This document shows positions 1-5,535 of a DNA stretch of 7,349 bases, piece after piece. The stretch is taken from contig JAJYIN010000107.1 in assembly GCA_021790075.1 (NCBI GenBank), positions 1-7,349 on the forward strand. Reading direction: 5' to 3'. The stretch's first letter is position 1. The number at the start of each line of letters is the position of its first letter. Source of the DNA: Actinomycetes bacterium (GTDB taxonomy: Bacteria > Actinomycetota > Thermoleophilia > BMS3ABIN01). The position numbers were made by a program, and so were the translations under genes. A model generated the notes under the pieces. It was given only the letters and a program-made list of their open reading frames with translations, was not told the DNA's origin and searched no databases.

Positions 1-721
1 TCAGGTTCTCCATCGCCCAGCCGCCGACTTCCACGCCCGGGCCGGAGCCGCGAACCGTGCTCAGGTCAACCGGCTTGCCGGTGGCGGGATCCGTTAGAAC
101 GGTCGACAGCGTCGCGTTGGAGGCGTTCATCGAAGCGGCGACGACGATGTTGGAGTTCTCATCGTTGAGGTTGTACTCCAGGCCGCAGAACCCGACCGGG
201 TTGATCGGCTGGCCGGCGCTCTGCAGCGGGATCTCGCGGATCAGCGATTTGCTGGCCACGTCGATGTTGTACATCTCGTAGTCCGCCAGGCGGAACGCCG
301 AGGTGGTATCGCCCGGCACGGTATAGCTGCCGCCGGAGAGGGCGCCCACCGCGTAGATCGATTTCCGGTCTTTGGACGGGATTACTCCGTGAATCTCCCA
401 GTTCATGAGGCCGGGGTTCATGTCATGCAGACTCGCCGGCGTCACTTCGTTGGGGACCGGGATCTTGTCAATGATGCTCATGGTGGCCACGTCGATCACG
501 GCCACATCGCTTTCGCGGCCGTTGGCCACGTAGAGCATGTCATTCTGGAGGCCGTACTGCGATGCCGGCGCCTGATGTGTCAAGCAGGAACCGTAGCCAC
601 AATTTGCCGCCGAGGCTGACATATATCCGCTGGTCGCGATGGCTAGCACGACCAGAAGAGCCAGCGGGGCGAGGACCACGATGGTCCGCCACCTGAGGCT
701 CCCTTTGAAGATACTCTTCAT
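1..721 (-). CDS. Exported YVTN-type beta-propeller protein, N-terminal part (runs off the left edge)
   Basis: The frame is open from an ATG at 721 to the window edge, giving 240 residues with the C-terminus missing. Residues 1-12 are basic and 13-33 are strongly hydrophobic. An ASA-A site near residue 38 then suggests a Sec signal peptide, so the protein is probably exported. The mature part starts with a Cys pair (C41, C46). LYVANGRESDVAVIDVAT (about residues 63-80) is a classic YVTN/NHL-like propeller blade, and a second blade-like stretch around 148-164 contains YNIDVASKSLIREIPL. Such propellers occur in surface-binding proteins, quinoprotein-like enzymes and cytochrome d1-like proteins; no catalytic signature is visible. 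The start is supported by AGGTGG 6 nt upstream. An in-frame ATG at 742 would add seven residues but has a poorer ribosome site. The gene diverges from the zinc-finger gene to its right. Fold fairly sure, function unknown. Confidence 0.85.
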   Translation of the reverse strand, partial: MKSIFKGSLRWRTIVVLAPLALLVVLAIATSGYMSASAANCGYGSCLTHQAPASQYGLQNDMLYVANGRESDVAVIDVATMSIIDKIPVPNEVTPASLHDMNPGLMNWEIHGVIPSKDRKSIYAVGALSGGSYTVPGDTTSAFRLADYEMYNIDVASKSLIREIPLQSAGQPINPVGFCGLEYNLNDENSNIVVAASMNASNATLSTVLTDPATGKPVDLSTVRGSGPGVEVGGWAMENL

Positions 722-1018
722 CCCTTCCCACCTTTCTTTCATCCTAGGGTTGGTAAGAATACAGATTGGGTCAGAACCTGCATAAAAAAGAAAGGATCAG
801 CCAACCACCTCCTGAAGCCCCCGGGGAACGGATTAACAGGGTCTGCAGGGGTTCAGGCCGTGAAGTGAAAAGCGGCTTGGCCCGAGATCTCGAGCCGTAG
901 GGAAGCGATCAAATCCAACCGGAACAACTATTAACGTTGATCACTTACAAGATACGGAATAACGAGTGAACGTGTGCCTACAAGTTTTTCCGCTTCCCCA
1001 TGATACCCCTAGTGGTCC
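722..1018. other. Intergenic spacer without a recognisable gene
   Basis: This is the left part of the 422-bp gap between the divergent propeller and zinc-finger genes. I see no credible ORF, tRNA or known riboswitch core. It holds the propeller gene's ribosome site at its left end and a perfect 10-bp palindrome CGAGATCTCG at 883-892, nested in a larger arm pair CGGCT (873-877) and AGCCG (893-897). No confident promoter for the propeller gene was found; TTATGC and TATTCT 18 nt apart on the minus strand are only a weak candidate. Confidence 0.5.
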
Positions 1019-1033
1019 GTCTCAATATGAGAC
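1019..1033. promoter_or_regulatory. Operator-like inverted repeat 1 upstream of the zinc-finger gene
   Basis: GTCTCA-ATA-TGAGAC is a perfect 6-3-6 inverted repeat, nested inside a looser pair TGGTC (1013-1017) and GACCA (1041-1045). It ends 33 bp upstream of the -35 box of the promoter at 1067-1095. Spacing and symmetry suggest a dimeric regulator site. The protein that would bind is unknown. Confidence 0.45.
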
Positions 1034-1048
1034 TTTAACCGACCATAA

Positions 1049-1063
1049 TTGTAATATTTACAA
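1049..1063. promoter_or_regulatory. Operator-like inverted repeat 2 next to the -35 box
   Basis: TTGTAA-TAT-TTACAA is a second perfect 6-3-6 inverted repeat, three bases before the -35 hexamer. Its centre is 30 bp from the centre of repeat 1, close to three helical turns, so both sites would lie on about the same DNA face. The half-site TTGTAA differs from GTCTCA of repeat 1, so two different regulators are possible. Confidence 0.5.
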
Positions 1064-1066
1064 CTT

Positions 1067-1095
1067 TTGTTTTTCAATACGTGTTATCTTATAAT
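1067..1095 (+). promoter_or_regulatory. Sigma70-type promoter of the zinc-finger gene
   Basis: A -35 hexamer TTGTTT (1067-1072) and a perfect -10 hexamer TATAAT (1090-1095) are separated by 17 bp. A start about 7 nt further on (near 1102) gives a short leader of roughly 40 nt before the GTG at 1144. The promoter lies inside the longer open frame that begins at 1081, which argues against that earlier start. Confidence 0.75.
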
Positions 1096-1110
1096 TCGCG
1101 TAACGCAATT
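1093..1110. promoter_or_regulatory. CGTAACG motif, copy 1, over the transcription start
   Basis: AATTCGCGTAACGCAATT is almost palindromic: AATT and GCGT on the left mirror ACGC and AATT on the right, with one extra base on the left. It overlaps the end of the -10 box and the likely start site, where a bound protein would block transcription. Related copies lie at 2684-2699 and 4309-4326, both between genes. Confidence 0.4.
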
Positions 1111-1143
1111 CGAGGCGGTCTTCCCCCCTCAAGGAGCACCAAG

Positions 1144-2169
1144 GTGCCTGGTGAGATATTCGATTTCGAATGGTTTGTCAACGGGGCAGGCTACCGCCTG
1201 TTGCGGGCGGAAAAAGTCAGGGACGGCGGCCAGCCGGTTTGGCGGATCAGTCCAAATGGTGACAGGCACGAGGGGGCCGAGCGGCGCTGGCTGATCGCCG
1301 CCAACCTGCCGGCCGGGGAGCGCGTTTTCCAGGACAAGCACTACAACCCGCTCTCCGGGAACAGTTGCTTGTTCCTTGCTTTTGCCGAAATCGATCCCGA
1401 GCCGGAAAAAATCCTCGCCTTCGCAAATAAATACGGGTTGCTCGGCTTTGAAATGGAGAACCCTGTCTCCGGCACCATGTCCCTGACCAGCCCGGCCGAG
1501 TTCATCAGCATGTGGAAGGAAGAGATCACCACCATGCAGCGGGCGCTCGATCTTTGGCGCCTGGTGGAGAAACAGGATATACCAGCCCTGACAGAGTCCC
1601 TGGCGCCCTACATGCGGTGGATCGAGGCTGATACCGAGTTCCGCAGCGGCAATTCCACAGGGGCCCATGACGATCTTCCACGTGACCTGGACCCGAAATG
1701 GTTACGCTACTTCCGCATGAACCCCCATTGCCTGGACTGGTTTCGCACCGGCAACGTCCTCTTGCCGGCCCGTTGCCGGGTCCAGGCAGTCGTCAACGAG
1801 CAGCTGACCGGACGCACGTCGCCACGGGTGCTCTGGGACGACGCCGAACGCTCGCGCTGGGGTCTTTATTTTGTTCCCAACAGCCTGGCGGGAGCGCTCT
1901 GGCTGCAGATGGCGCAGGCGATCACGCTAAAAAAGGATTACCGGCGCTGCCGGCAGTGCAATACCTGGTTCGAGATCGACCATTATACCGCCAGAACCAA
2001 CCGTTATTTCTGCTCGAACGCCTGCCGCAGCAAGGCTTACCGTGACCGTCAAATCGAGGCGCGGCGGCTGTTTGATCAGGGCATGGAGGCAGAGGAAATA
2101 GCGGACCAACTGGGTTCGGACACTGTTACGGTCTGGGGCTGGGTCAACCGCGGTAACCCGAGGGAATAG
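1144..2169 (+). CDS. Zinc-finger and helix-turn-helix protein of unknown function
   Basis: The protein has 341 residues from a GTG start. AAGGAG ends 7 nt before this GTG. An open frame to an earlier GTG at 1081 would add 21 residues but runs back through the promoter, so I reject it. Residues 1-255 are a globular region I do not recognise, rich in Trp and aromatic residues. Residues 269-300 form a treble-clef-like zinc finger with ligands C269, C272, C290 and C294 and a basic tail FCSNACRSKAYRDR. This resembles the C-terminal finger of CGNR/ABATE-type proteins, but the CGNR signature itself is absent. Residues 305-335 (ARRLFDQGMEAEEIADQLG followed by a VTVWGWV segment) read as a small resolvase/homeodomain-like HTH. 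I infer a DNA-binding regulator with a large N-terminal sensor or partner domain; palindromes at its own promoter would allow autoregulation. It faces the PqqD-like gene tail to tail, 24 nt away. Confidence 0.85.
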   Translation: MPGEIFDFEWFVNGAGYRLLRAEKVRDGGQPVWRISPNGDRHEGAERRWLIAANLPAGERVFQDKHYNPLSGNSCLFLAFAEIDPEPEKILAFANKYGLLGFEMENPVSGTMSLTSPAEFISMWKEEITTMQRALDLWRLVEKQDIPALTESLAPYMRWIEADTEFRSGNSTGAHDDLPRDLDPKWLRYFRMNPHCLDWFRTGNVLLPARCRVQAVVNEQLTGRTSPRVLWDDAERSRWGLYFVPNSLAGALWLQMAQAITLKKDYRRCRQCNTWFEIDHYTARTNRYFCSNACRSKAYRDRQIEARRLFDQGMEAEEIADQLGSDTVTVWGWVNRGNPRE

Positions 2170-2193
2170 GCCGGGCAGCGAATCAGCGCCGGC
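2170..2193. terminator. Shared hairpin between convergent genes
   Basis: The 24 nt between the two stop codons form an imperfect hairpin: GCCGG (2170-2174) pairs with CCGGC (2189-2193), then GC pairs with GC after one bulged base, around a 9-nt loop. No proper U-tract follows on either strand. It could act as a bidirectional, GC-rich terminator. Confidence 0.4.
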
Positions 2194-2469
2194 TCATTTG
2201 TGGTTGACGATGTTCTCCCTCGTCTGAAAGCAAGCGATGATGGCTTCGGTTTCAGCCATGGCGGTACGGGACTCCAGGCCATACTCATCCGCGATTTCCG
2301 CCGCGATCTCCGTGATCAGACGGTTATCTCCAATAAGCTCCCAAACGCGGGAAGCCATCCGGTTCAGGATAAAACTTGACTCCAGACCATTATTCGAGGC
2401 CAAAAGGACAGTCTCCCCGGCAATGACCTGAGACAGTTCCTCCTCTTCAAGCTTCCGGTAATTGTTCAT
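2194..2469 (-). CDS. Stand-alone PqqD-family protein (RiPP recognition element fold)
   Basis: A 91-residue protein starting at ATG 2469, with GGAG 4 nt upstream. The frame is open to a GTG at 2562, but that extension passes through a strong hairpin and is Pro/Gly-rich junk, so the short form is preferred. The PqqD pattern is visible: ETVLLASNNGLESSFILN as the N-terminal beta segment (19-36), then ILNRMASRVWELIGDNR (34-50), then a helical region with ITEIAAEIADEYGLES (52-67) and a final helix to about residue 85. PqqD proteins bind the leader of a ribosomally made peptide and deliver it to a radical SAM or other modifying enzyme. No such enzyme or precursor is seen in the window, so this is an orphan copy. 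It could work with distant partners or have another role. Family call is firm, substrate unknown. Confidence 0.8.
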   Translation of the reverse strand: MNNYRKLEEEELSQVIAGETVLLASNNGLESSFILNRMASRVWELIGDNRLITEIAAEIADEYGLESRTAMAETEAIIACFQTRENIVNHK

Positions 2470-2533
2470 CTTGCTCCGGAGTTGAGTCCAGCTATAGTTT
2501 CGGCGTTGCTTAAGAACAGCCCGTATTTTCCCT

Positions 2534-2556
2534 GGCCCCGGCACGAAGCCGGGGCC
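2534..2556. terminator. Perfect GC-rich hairpin in the leader of the PqqD-like gene
   Basis: GGCCCCGGC (2534-2542) and GCCGGGGCC (2548-2556) form a perfect 9-bp stem with a 5-nt loop. On the plus strand it is followed by TTTC, a weak terminator look. On the minus strand it would sit about 65 nt before the PqqD-like start with no U-tract. It may terminate read-through from the left, or fold in the PqqD-like mRNA leader. Confidence 0.45.
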
Positions 2557-2638
2557 TTTCACCCAGACCGATTAAGGGTGAAGATTTGAGTCGATATCGA
2601 GGCCTCCAACCTGAGGCTGTCACATATCCAGAGAAAGA

Positions 2639-2668
2639 ATATTACTATAGTTCTGTTTGTGATAACAA
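2639..2668 (-). promoter_or_regulatory. Candidate promoter for the PqqD-like gene
   Basis: Read on the minus strand, TTGTTA (2668-2663) and TAATAT (2644-2639) are separated by 18 bp. A transcript from here would have a leader of about 160 nt that includes the GC-rich hairpin at 2534-2556. The hexamers are only moderately good and the AT-rich context offers alternatives. Confidence 0.35.
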
Positions 2669-2683
2669 TGGGGAAATCCGGCT

Positions 2684-2699
2684 AATTTGCGTAACGTTG
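2684..2699. promoter_or_regulatory. CGTAACG motif, copy 2
   Basis: AATTTGCGTAACGTTG shares the AATT, two-base gap, CGTAACG pattern with the copies at 1093 and 4309, in the same orientation. It lies about 15 bp upstream of the candidate -35 box of the PqqD-like gene on the minus strand. Confidence 0.35.
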
Positions 2700-2735
2700 C
2701 GTTTTCCAACAAACTTGCTATCTTCTGACGATTGA

Positions 2736-2761
2736 GGAGCCGCCTTTTTCGAGGCGGCTCC
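2736..2761 (-). terminator. Terminator hairpin of the beta-helix gene
   Basis: A perfect 10-bp stem, GGAGCCGCCT (2736-2745) with AGGCGGCTCC (2752-2761) around a 6-nt loop, begins 31 nt after the stop codon of the minus-strand beta-helix gene. It lacks a U-tract on this strand, so it would be an intrinsic terminator of the U-poor kind or a 3'-end stabiliser. Confidence 0.65.
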
Positions 2762-2792
2762 GTTGTCGTCACCCTTTCAGTTCTCGCTGATT

Positions 2793-4214
2793 CTAGGGAT
2801 AAGCGTAAACGGCGCCGCAACTGTCCTGGGCGCTTCCGGTCAGTGCGGATCTCCAGTTTGTGACCCCCTGAGGGATCGAGTACCTGATCGTGAAGCTGTC
2901 AGAGCCGCCCGCTCCCAGAGTCCCGAGCGACTTTGGCAATTCGCCGCCGAGGACGGAGACACCGTTTGTGTCGGCGCTGCCGTCAACCGATACGCCGAAA
3001 GCAGTGCCGGCGCCGGTGTTGGTGACCGTCCAGCCAACGGTCAGTTGACCGGCAGTATAATCCGCGTAACTGGCCCAGTACGGCGAGGGCGAGCTCAGCC
3101 CCAGGGTGGTCTTGGCGCATGACCATCCATTCGGCACCGCCCAGGGGAGGTTATCCTGGCCGCCCATGAACACGTATGGACTGTCCACGAAGCCGTCGCC
3201 GTTGGCATCCGGTGTTGTCCAGCTGCTCCAGTAATTGCCCCCCGCCGGCGCCGGCAGATTGAAGATGTTGCCGGCTCCCCCGGTAACGCTTGCCTGCGGC
3301 TGACTGCTGCTGACGAAGCTGTTCTGGTAGACGACGTTGTTGTTCGAGTCATTGATGCTTATCTCTCCCAGCCCCACCATGTTCATGCTGCCGTTCATCG
3401 CGGCATTGTTGTCAACCGTCGTATTGCCCCTGATGGTGTTGCCATCGGACTGGTTCAGCCAGAAACCGTTGCCGGCGTTATTCGAAGCAGAGTTGTCAAT
3501 GAACTGGTTATTGTTGTTACCGGGGTCGATGCAGAACCCGTTGCCGGCGTTCATGTCCGACGAGTTTCCGGTAAGGGTGTTGTTGCTGGAGCCTTCCAGG
3601 GAGACGCCATCGCCTGCTGTGGCATTCTGAACCGCGTTCGCGGAAAGGGTGTTGTATCCCGAATTGTTCAGGTTGATCCCTACCGCGTCGCCGCTGGAAT
3701 CATTGCCGGCCAATTCATTACTGTCCGAGGCATTGAGATTGACCCCGACCACATTGTTGGTGGTGTGGTTTTGTGAAATGACATTGTTGTGGGAGGCGTC
3801 CAGGCTGATACCGCTGTTAAAACCACCTACGGTGATGTTTTCCACGGTGACGCCGCTTCTGCCAGAGAGATAAACACCATCGGCGGCGCCGTCACCGGCG
3901 CCCGTCATGGCATGCCCGTTGCCGTTCAGGGTGACCCCGTCGCTCACGATCTCGATCCCGGCCGCGGACGCGAAAGACAGGTCGTTGTTGATCGTACAGC
4001 TTTTTGTGCCAGAATCCCAAACGCCGATATTCTGGCAGTCGCCACCCCCGGGCGCATTCCTGATGTTCTGGGTAGCCGTCAGATACTGCGCCCCTGCCGC
4101 TGCGACCATCGGGGCCGGCGCAATCCCAACAAAAAGAGCTGCCATCAAGCAAATAAAAAGCAAAATAGCAGCCAGGCCCGCCCATCCCTTTGTGGTACTT
4201 CCCATCCCCACCAT
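2793..4214 (-). CDS. Secreted NosD-type right-handed beta-helix protein with Ig-like C-terminus
   Basis: 473 residues from ATG 4214, with AAAGGAG ending 5 nt upstream and a strong promoter above. Residues 1-12 are polar/basic, 13-34 hydrophobic, and an Ala-rich stretch ends near 41, as in a signal peptide. Residues 85-305 carry PbH1-like repeats of 22-24 residues, for example GINLNNSGYNTLSANA and GVSLEGSSNNTLTGNS, with Asn ladders. These form a parallel beta-helix of the NosD/carbohydrate-binding type. A GNYWSSW motif (326-332), a calcium-loop-like DANGDGFVD (336-344) and DNLPW (354-358) are the usual closing segment of this family. Residues 382-473 look like an Ig/CARDB-like domain (TVGWTVTNTGAG). 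Cys pairs C60/C73 and C366/C466 could be disulfides. NosD itself helps nitrous oxide reductase maturation, but no nos gene is present, so I infer a cell-surface or extracellular binding protein instead. It forms a single-gene unit. Confidence 0.88.
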   Translation of the reverse strand: MVGMGSTTKGWAGLAAILLFICLMAALFVGIAPAPMVAAAGAQYLTATQNIRNAPGGGDCQNIGVWDSGTKSCTINNDLSFASAAGIEIVSDGVTLNGNGHAMTGAGDGAADGVYLSGRSGVTVENITVGGFNSGISLDASHNNVISQNHTTNNVVGVNLNASDSNELAGNDSSGDAVGINLNNSGYNTLSANAVQNATAGDGVSLEGSSNNTLTGNSSDMNAGNGFCIDPGNNNNQFIDNSASNNAGNGFWLNQSDGNTIRGNTTVDNNAAMNGSMNMVGLGEISINDSNNNVVYQNSFVSSSQPQASVTGGAGNIFNLPAPAGGNYWSSWTTPDANGDGFVDSPYVFMGGQDNLPWAVPNGWSCAKTTLGLSSPSPYWASYADYTAGQLTVGWTVTNTGAGTAFGVSVDGSADTNGVSVLGGELPKSLGTLGAGGSDSFTIRYSIPQGVTNWRSALTGSAQDSCGAVYAYP

Positions 4215-4255
4215 CCCTACTCCTTTCCGTAAGGCCCCCGAACCCTAGTAGGCGG

Positions 4256-4283
4256 AGTATACCCTCCAAGAAATTAAAGTCAA
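4256..4283 (-). promoter_or_regulatory. Promoter of the beta-helix gene
   Basis: On the minus strand TTGACT (4283-4278) and TATACT (4261-4256) lie 16 bp apart, close to the sigma70 consensus. Transcription should start near 4249, leaving a leader of about 35 nt that contains the AAAGGAG ribosome site. Confidence 0.75.
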
Positions 4284-4308
4284 TTACTTTGGTCAGGTTT
4301 CTTCGTCG

Positions 4309-4326
4309 AATTTTCGTAACGCAGTT
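4309..4326. promoter_or_regulatory. CGTAACG motif, copy 3, upstream of the beta-helix promoter
   Basis: AATTTTCGTAACGCAGTT matches the copies at 1093 and 2684. It sits 25 bp upstream of the -35 box of the beta-helix gene and 37 bp beyond the 3' end of the tRNA-Arg gene, a position suited to an activator or to an element at the end of the tRNA transcript. Confidence 0.35.
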
Positions 4327-4363
4327 GGGCGCAGCCGGGAAAAGGATTCGGGAAGGGATGAGC

Positions 4364-4440
<77 letters not shown>

Positions 4441-4501
4441 GAATGTTGGCCGCCAACTAAAAAGACCGGCGCTGCTTCCTGAGACTTCGCCGGCAAAGGG
4501 C

Positions 4502-4578
4502 TGGGGTGGATGATGGGATTTGAACCCACGACCGCCGGATCCACAGTCCGGAGCTCTACCAGCTGAGCTACATCCACC
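4502..4578 (-). tRNA. tRNA-His (GUG)
   Basis: Read on the minus strand, the acceptor GTGGATG pairs perfectly with CATCCAC, and the anticodon stem CCGGA/TCCGG encloses CTGTGGA with anticodon GTG. The extra G at position -1 (4578), needed by histidyl-tRNA synthetase, is encoded and faces the C discriminator. CCA is encoded at 4504-4502. It is the middle gene of the cluster, 27 nt after tRNA-Gly. Confidence 0.96.
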
Positions 4579-4605
4579 ACGAAAAAGGTTTTCTCCAGGT
4601 ACGAT

Positions 4606-4681
4606 TGGAGCGGGCGACGGGGATCGAACCCGCGACAATCGGCTTGGAAGGCCGATGCTCTACCAACTGAGCTACACCCGC
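4606..4681 (-). tRNA. tRNA-Gly (UCC)
   Basis: The acceptor GCGGGTG pairs with CGCCCGC (one G-U pair), the anticodon stem TCGGC/GCCGA encloses CTTCCAA with anticodon TCC, and the T-arm loop is TTCGATC. CCA is encoded at 4608-4606. It is the first gene of the cluster, directly behind the duplicated leader. Confidence 0.96.
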
Positions 4682-4684
4682 CCG

Positions 4685-4778
4685 GGCCTTCGGCTGCTCC
4701 CAGGCTCTGTGCCTCGAGGTCCGTCCGCACCTTACTTAACCTGTCCCCGGGCTCTCTGCCCCCAGGTCCGTCTGCACC
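4685..4778 (-). repeat. Tandem duplication of a 47-nt unit in the tRNA leader
   Basis: Two imperfect direct repeats of 38 bp lie at 4694-4731 and 4741-4778, with a period of 47 bp and 31 of 38 positions identical. Read in the tRNA direction each begins GGTGCRGACGGACCT. Each contains a mini-hairpin, AGGC-ACAGA-GCCT in one copy and GGGC-AGAGA-GCCC in the other, with a compensatory A-T to G-C change. Together the two units fill almost the whole space between the predicted transcription start and tRNA-Gly. Confidence 0.75.
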
Positions 4779-4785
4779 CAAGCCT

Positions 4786-4812
4786 ATTATGACACCGAAG
4801 GAAAGCAGTTAA
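4786..4812 (-). promoter_or_regulatory. Candidate promoter of the tRNA cluster
   Basis: On the minus strand an extended -10, TGTCATAAT (4794-4786), lies 15 bp after TTAACT (4812-4807), or 16 bp after ATTAAC. The predicted start near 4779 coincides with the first base of the duplicated leader. The hexamers are imperfect. Confidence 0.5.
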
Positions 4813-4881
4813 TAATAATACCAGCTCCCTTGGGCGCTAAGAAGGGCAGCCTAAATACTATACAATTTCGATCACATCACC

Positions 4882-4890
4882 TGATATAAT
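4882..4890 (+). promoter_or_regulatory. Extended -10 promoter giving a leaderless lipoprotein mRNA
   Basis: TGATATAAT is a perfect extended -10 (TGN plus TATAAT), and only nine bases separate it from the GTG at 4900. The transcript would start at or within a few bases of the start codon. No -35 consensus is seen at 16-18 bp, which an extended -10 can tolerate, and no ribosome site precedes the GTG. Confidence 0.7.
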
Positions 4891-4899
4891 TTAGCAATC

Positions 4900-5535
4900 G
4901 TGCATCCTTCCTGCAGGCGAAAACTGGTTCTGTTCATCCTGGGCGCCTTCCTTGCGGCAACGGGTTTTCTGGCCGCCGGCTGCGGCGATGATACGGTTTA
5001 CATGCCCCACGTGACCGGCACCACCCCCCTGACTACCCCCGCCATGCCGGCCGGCATGGTGAACAAACAGTTTGTCGAGGACATGATTATCCGCAAGATG
5101 GGGAACGAAGGCCTGCGCGGCACCCCCATGGTCCGTGATGTCAGGATCACCCGGGAAGCGGGCGGCCTGTTTGTCGACATGGACGTCAGCCGGCTGACTG
5201 AGTGCGTGGGAGTGAACTGCATCGGGGATAATCCGGGCCGGGTGATGCAGGAAACGGTAGAGATGACCCAGCAGTTCATGAGCACGCTCTTCCTGTATCC
5301 CGATGTGTCCCGCGTGCAGATGAACGTGTTCGGGAATACCGACAATCCCGGCGACGAAAACAACCCGGCCACTCGCGTCATGTTCACCAGGGAAAGGTCC
5401 CAGAATTTCGACTGGTCAACCCTGACGCCCAACAACATCCAGAGCAAGGCAGATGATTTCTGGGCGGCCCCCAACATCACGGCCTACCTCGCCAAGCAGC
5501 CAAAGGATACAGGCACTTCCACCACGATCCCGTAG
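4900..5535 (+). CDS. Lipoprotein of unknown function
   Basis: 211 residues from a GTG start. Residues 1-8 are basic (RRK), 9-24 hydrophobic, and FLAAGC with C28 fits a lipobox, so the mature protein should be lipid-anchored outside the membrane and start CGDD. A Thr/Pro-rich linker follows (36-50). The folded part (about 53-150) has a predicted helix NKQFVEDMIIRKMG, beta strands such as GGLFVDMDVSRL, and a Cys pair (C112, C117). RVMQETVEMTQQFMSTLF then forms a likely helix, followed by a strand (VSRVQMNVFG). The tail (about 170-200) contains NFDWSTLTPNNI. I do not recognise the family. Length and lipobox make it a real gene. It lacks a Shine-Dalgarno site, has its own promoter just before the GTG, and is transcribed towards the frameshifted gene, whose stop is 24 nt away. 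Confidence 0.85.
   Translation: MHPSCRRKLVLFILGAFLAATGFLAAGCGDDTVYMPHVTGTTPLTTPAMPAGMVNKQFVEDMIIRKMGNEGLRGTPMVRDVRITREAGGLFVDMDVSRLTECVGVNCIGDNPGRVMQETVEMTQQFMSTLFLYPDVSRVQMNVFGNTDNPGDENNPATRVMFTRERSQNFDWSTLTPNNIQSKADDFWAAPNITAYLAKQPKDTGTSTTIP

Larger units (their letters stand above)
2557..2735. other. Intergenic spacer between the beta-helix gene and the PqqD-like gene
   Basis: Together with the flanking hairpins this is a gene-free gap of about 320 bp (2470-2792). It is AT-rich in the middle. Besides the candidate promoter and the CGTAACG copy it has a small arm pair GCCTC (2602-2606) and GAGGC (2613-2617). On the plus strand TTGCGT (2697-2702) and TATCTT (2719-2724), 16 bp apart, look promoter-like but lead only into the hairpin at 2736, with no gene behind them. 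Confidence 0.4.

Noticed and set aside
1081..1143. Longer N-terminus for the zinc-finger protein starting at GTG 1081
   Set aside because: It would overlap the -10 box and lie upstream of the likely transcription start; the GTG at 1144 has a well-spaced AAGGAG.
1129..1668. A 179-codon open frame on the minus strand opposite the zinc-finger gene
   Set aside because: It has no recognisable domain and lies fully antisense to a well-supported gene with its own promoter and ribosome site.
2470..2562. 31-residue N-terminal extension of the PqqD-like protein from GTG 2562
   Set aside because: The stretch encodes a stable hairpin and low-complexity Pro/Gly residues absent from the PqqD family; ATG 2469 has a GGAG site.
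2620..2820. A 66-codon minus-strand frame considered as a RiPP precursor beside the PqqD-like gene
   Set aside because: It runs through the terminator hairpin and overlaps the end of the beta-helix gene, with no leader/core pattern or ribosome site.
3337..3873. Hydrophobic plus-strand frames resembling membrane proteins, opposite the beta-helix gene
   Set aside because: They are mirror images of the Asn/Gly-rich helical repeats read antisense; the repetitive Leu/Pro content is a by-product.
3380..3880. Repetitive DNA that might suggest a CRISPR or satellite array
   Set aside because: The repetition follows 22-24-residue protein repeats with variable DNA; there are no identical repeats with unique spacers.
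4998..5480. A 160-codon minus-strand frame opposite the lipoprotein gene
   Set aside because: No domain or ribosome site, and it is antisense to a protein with a clear signal peptide and lipobox.
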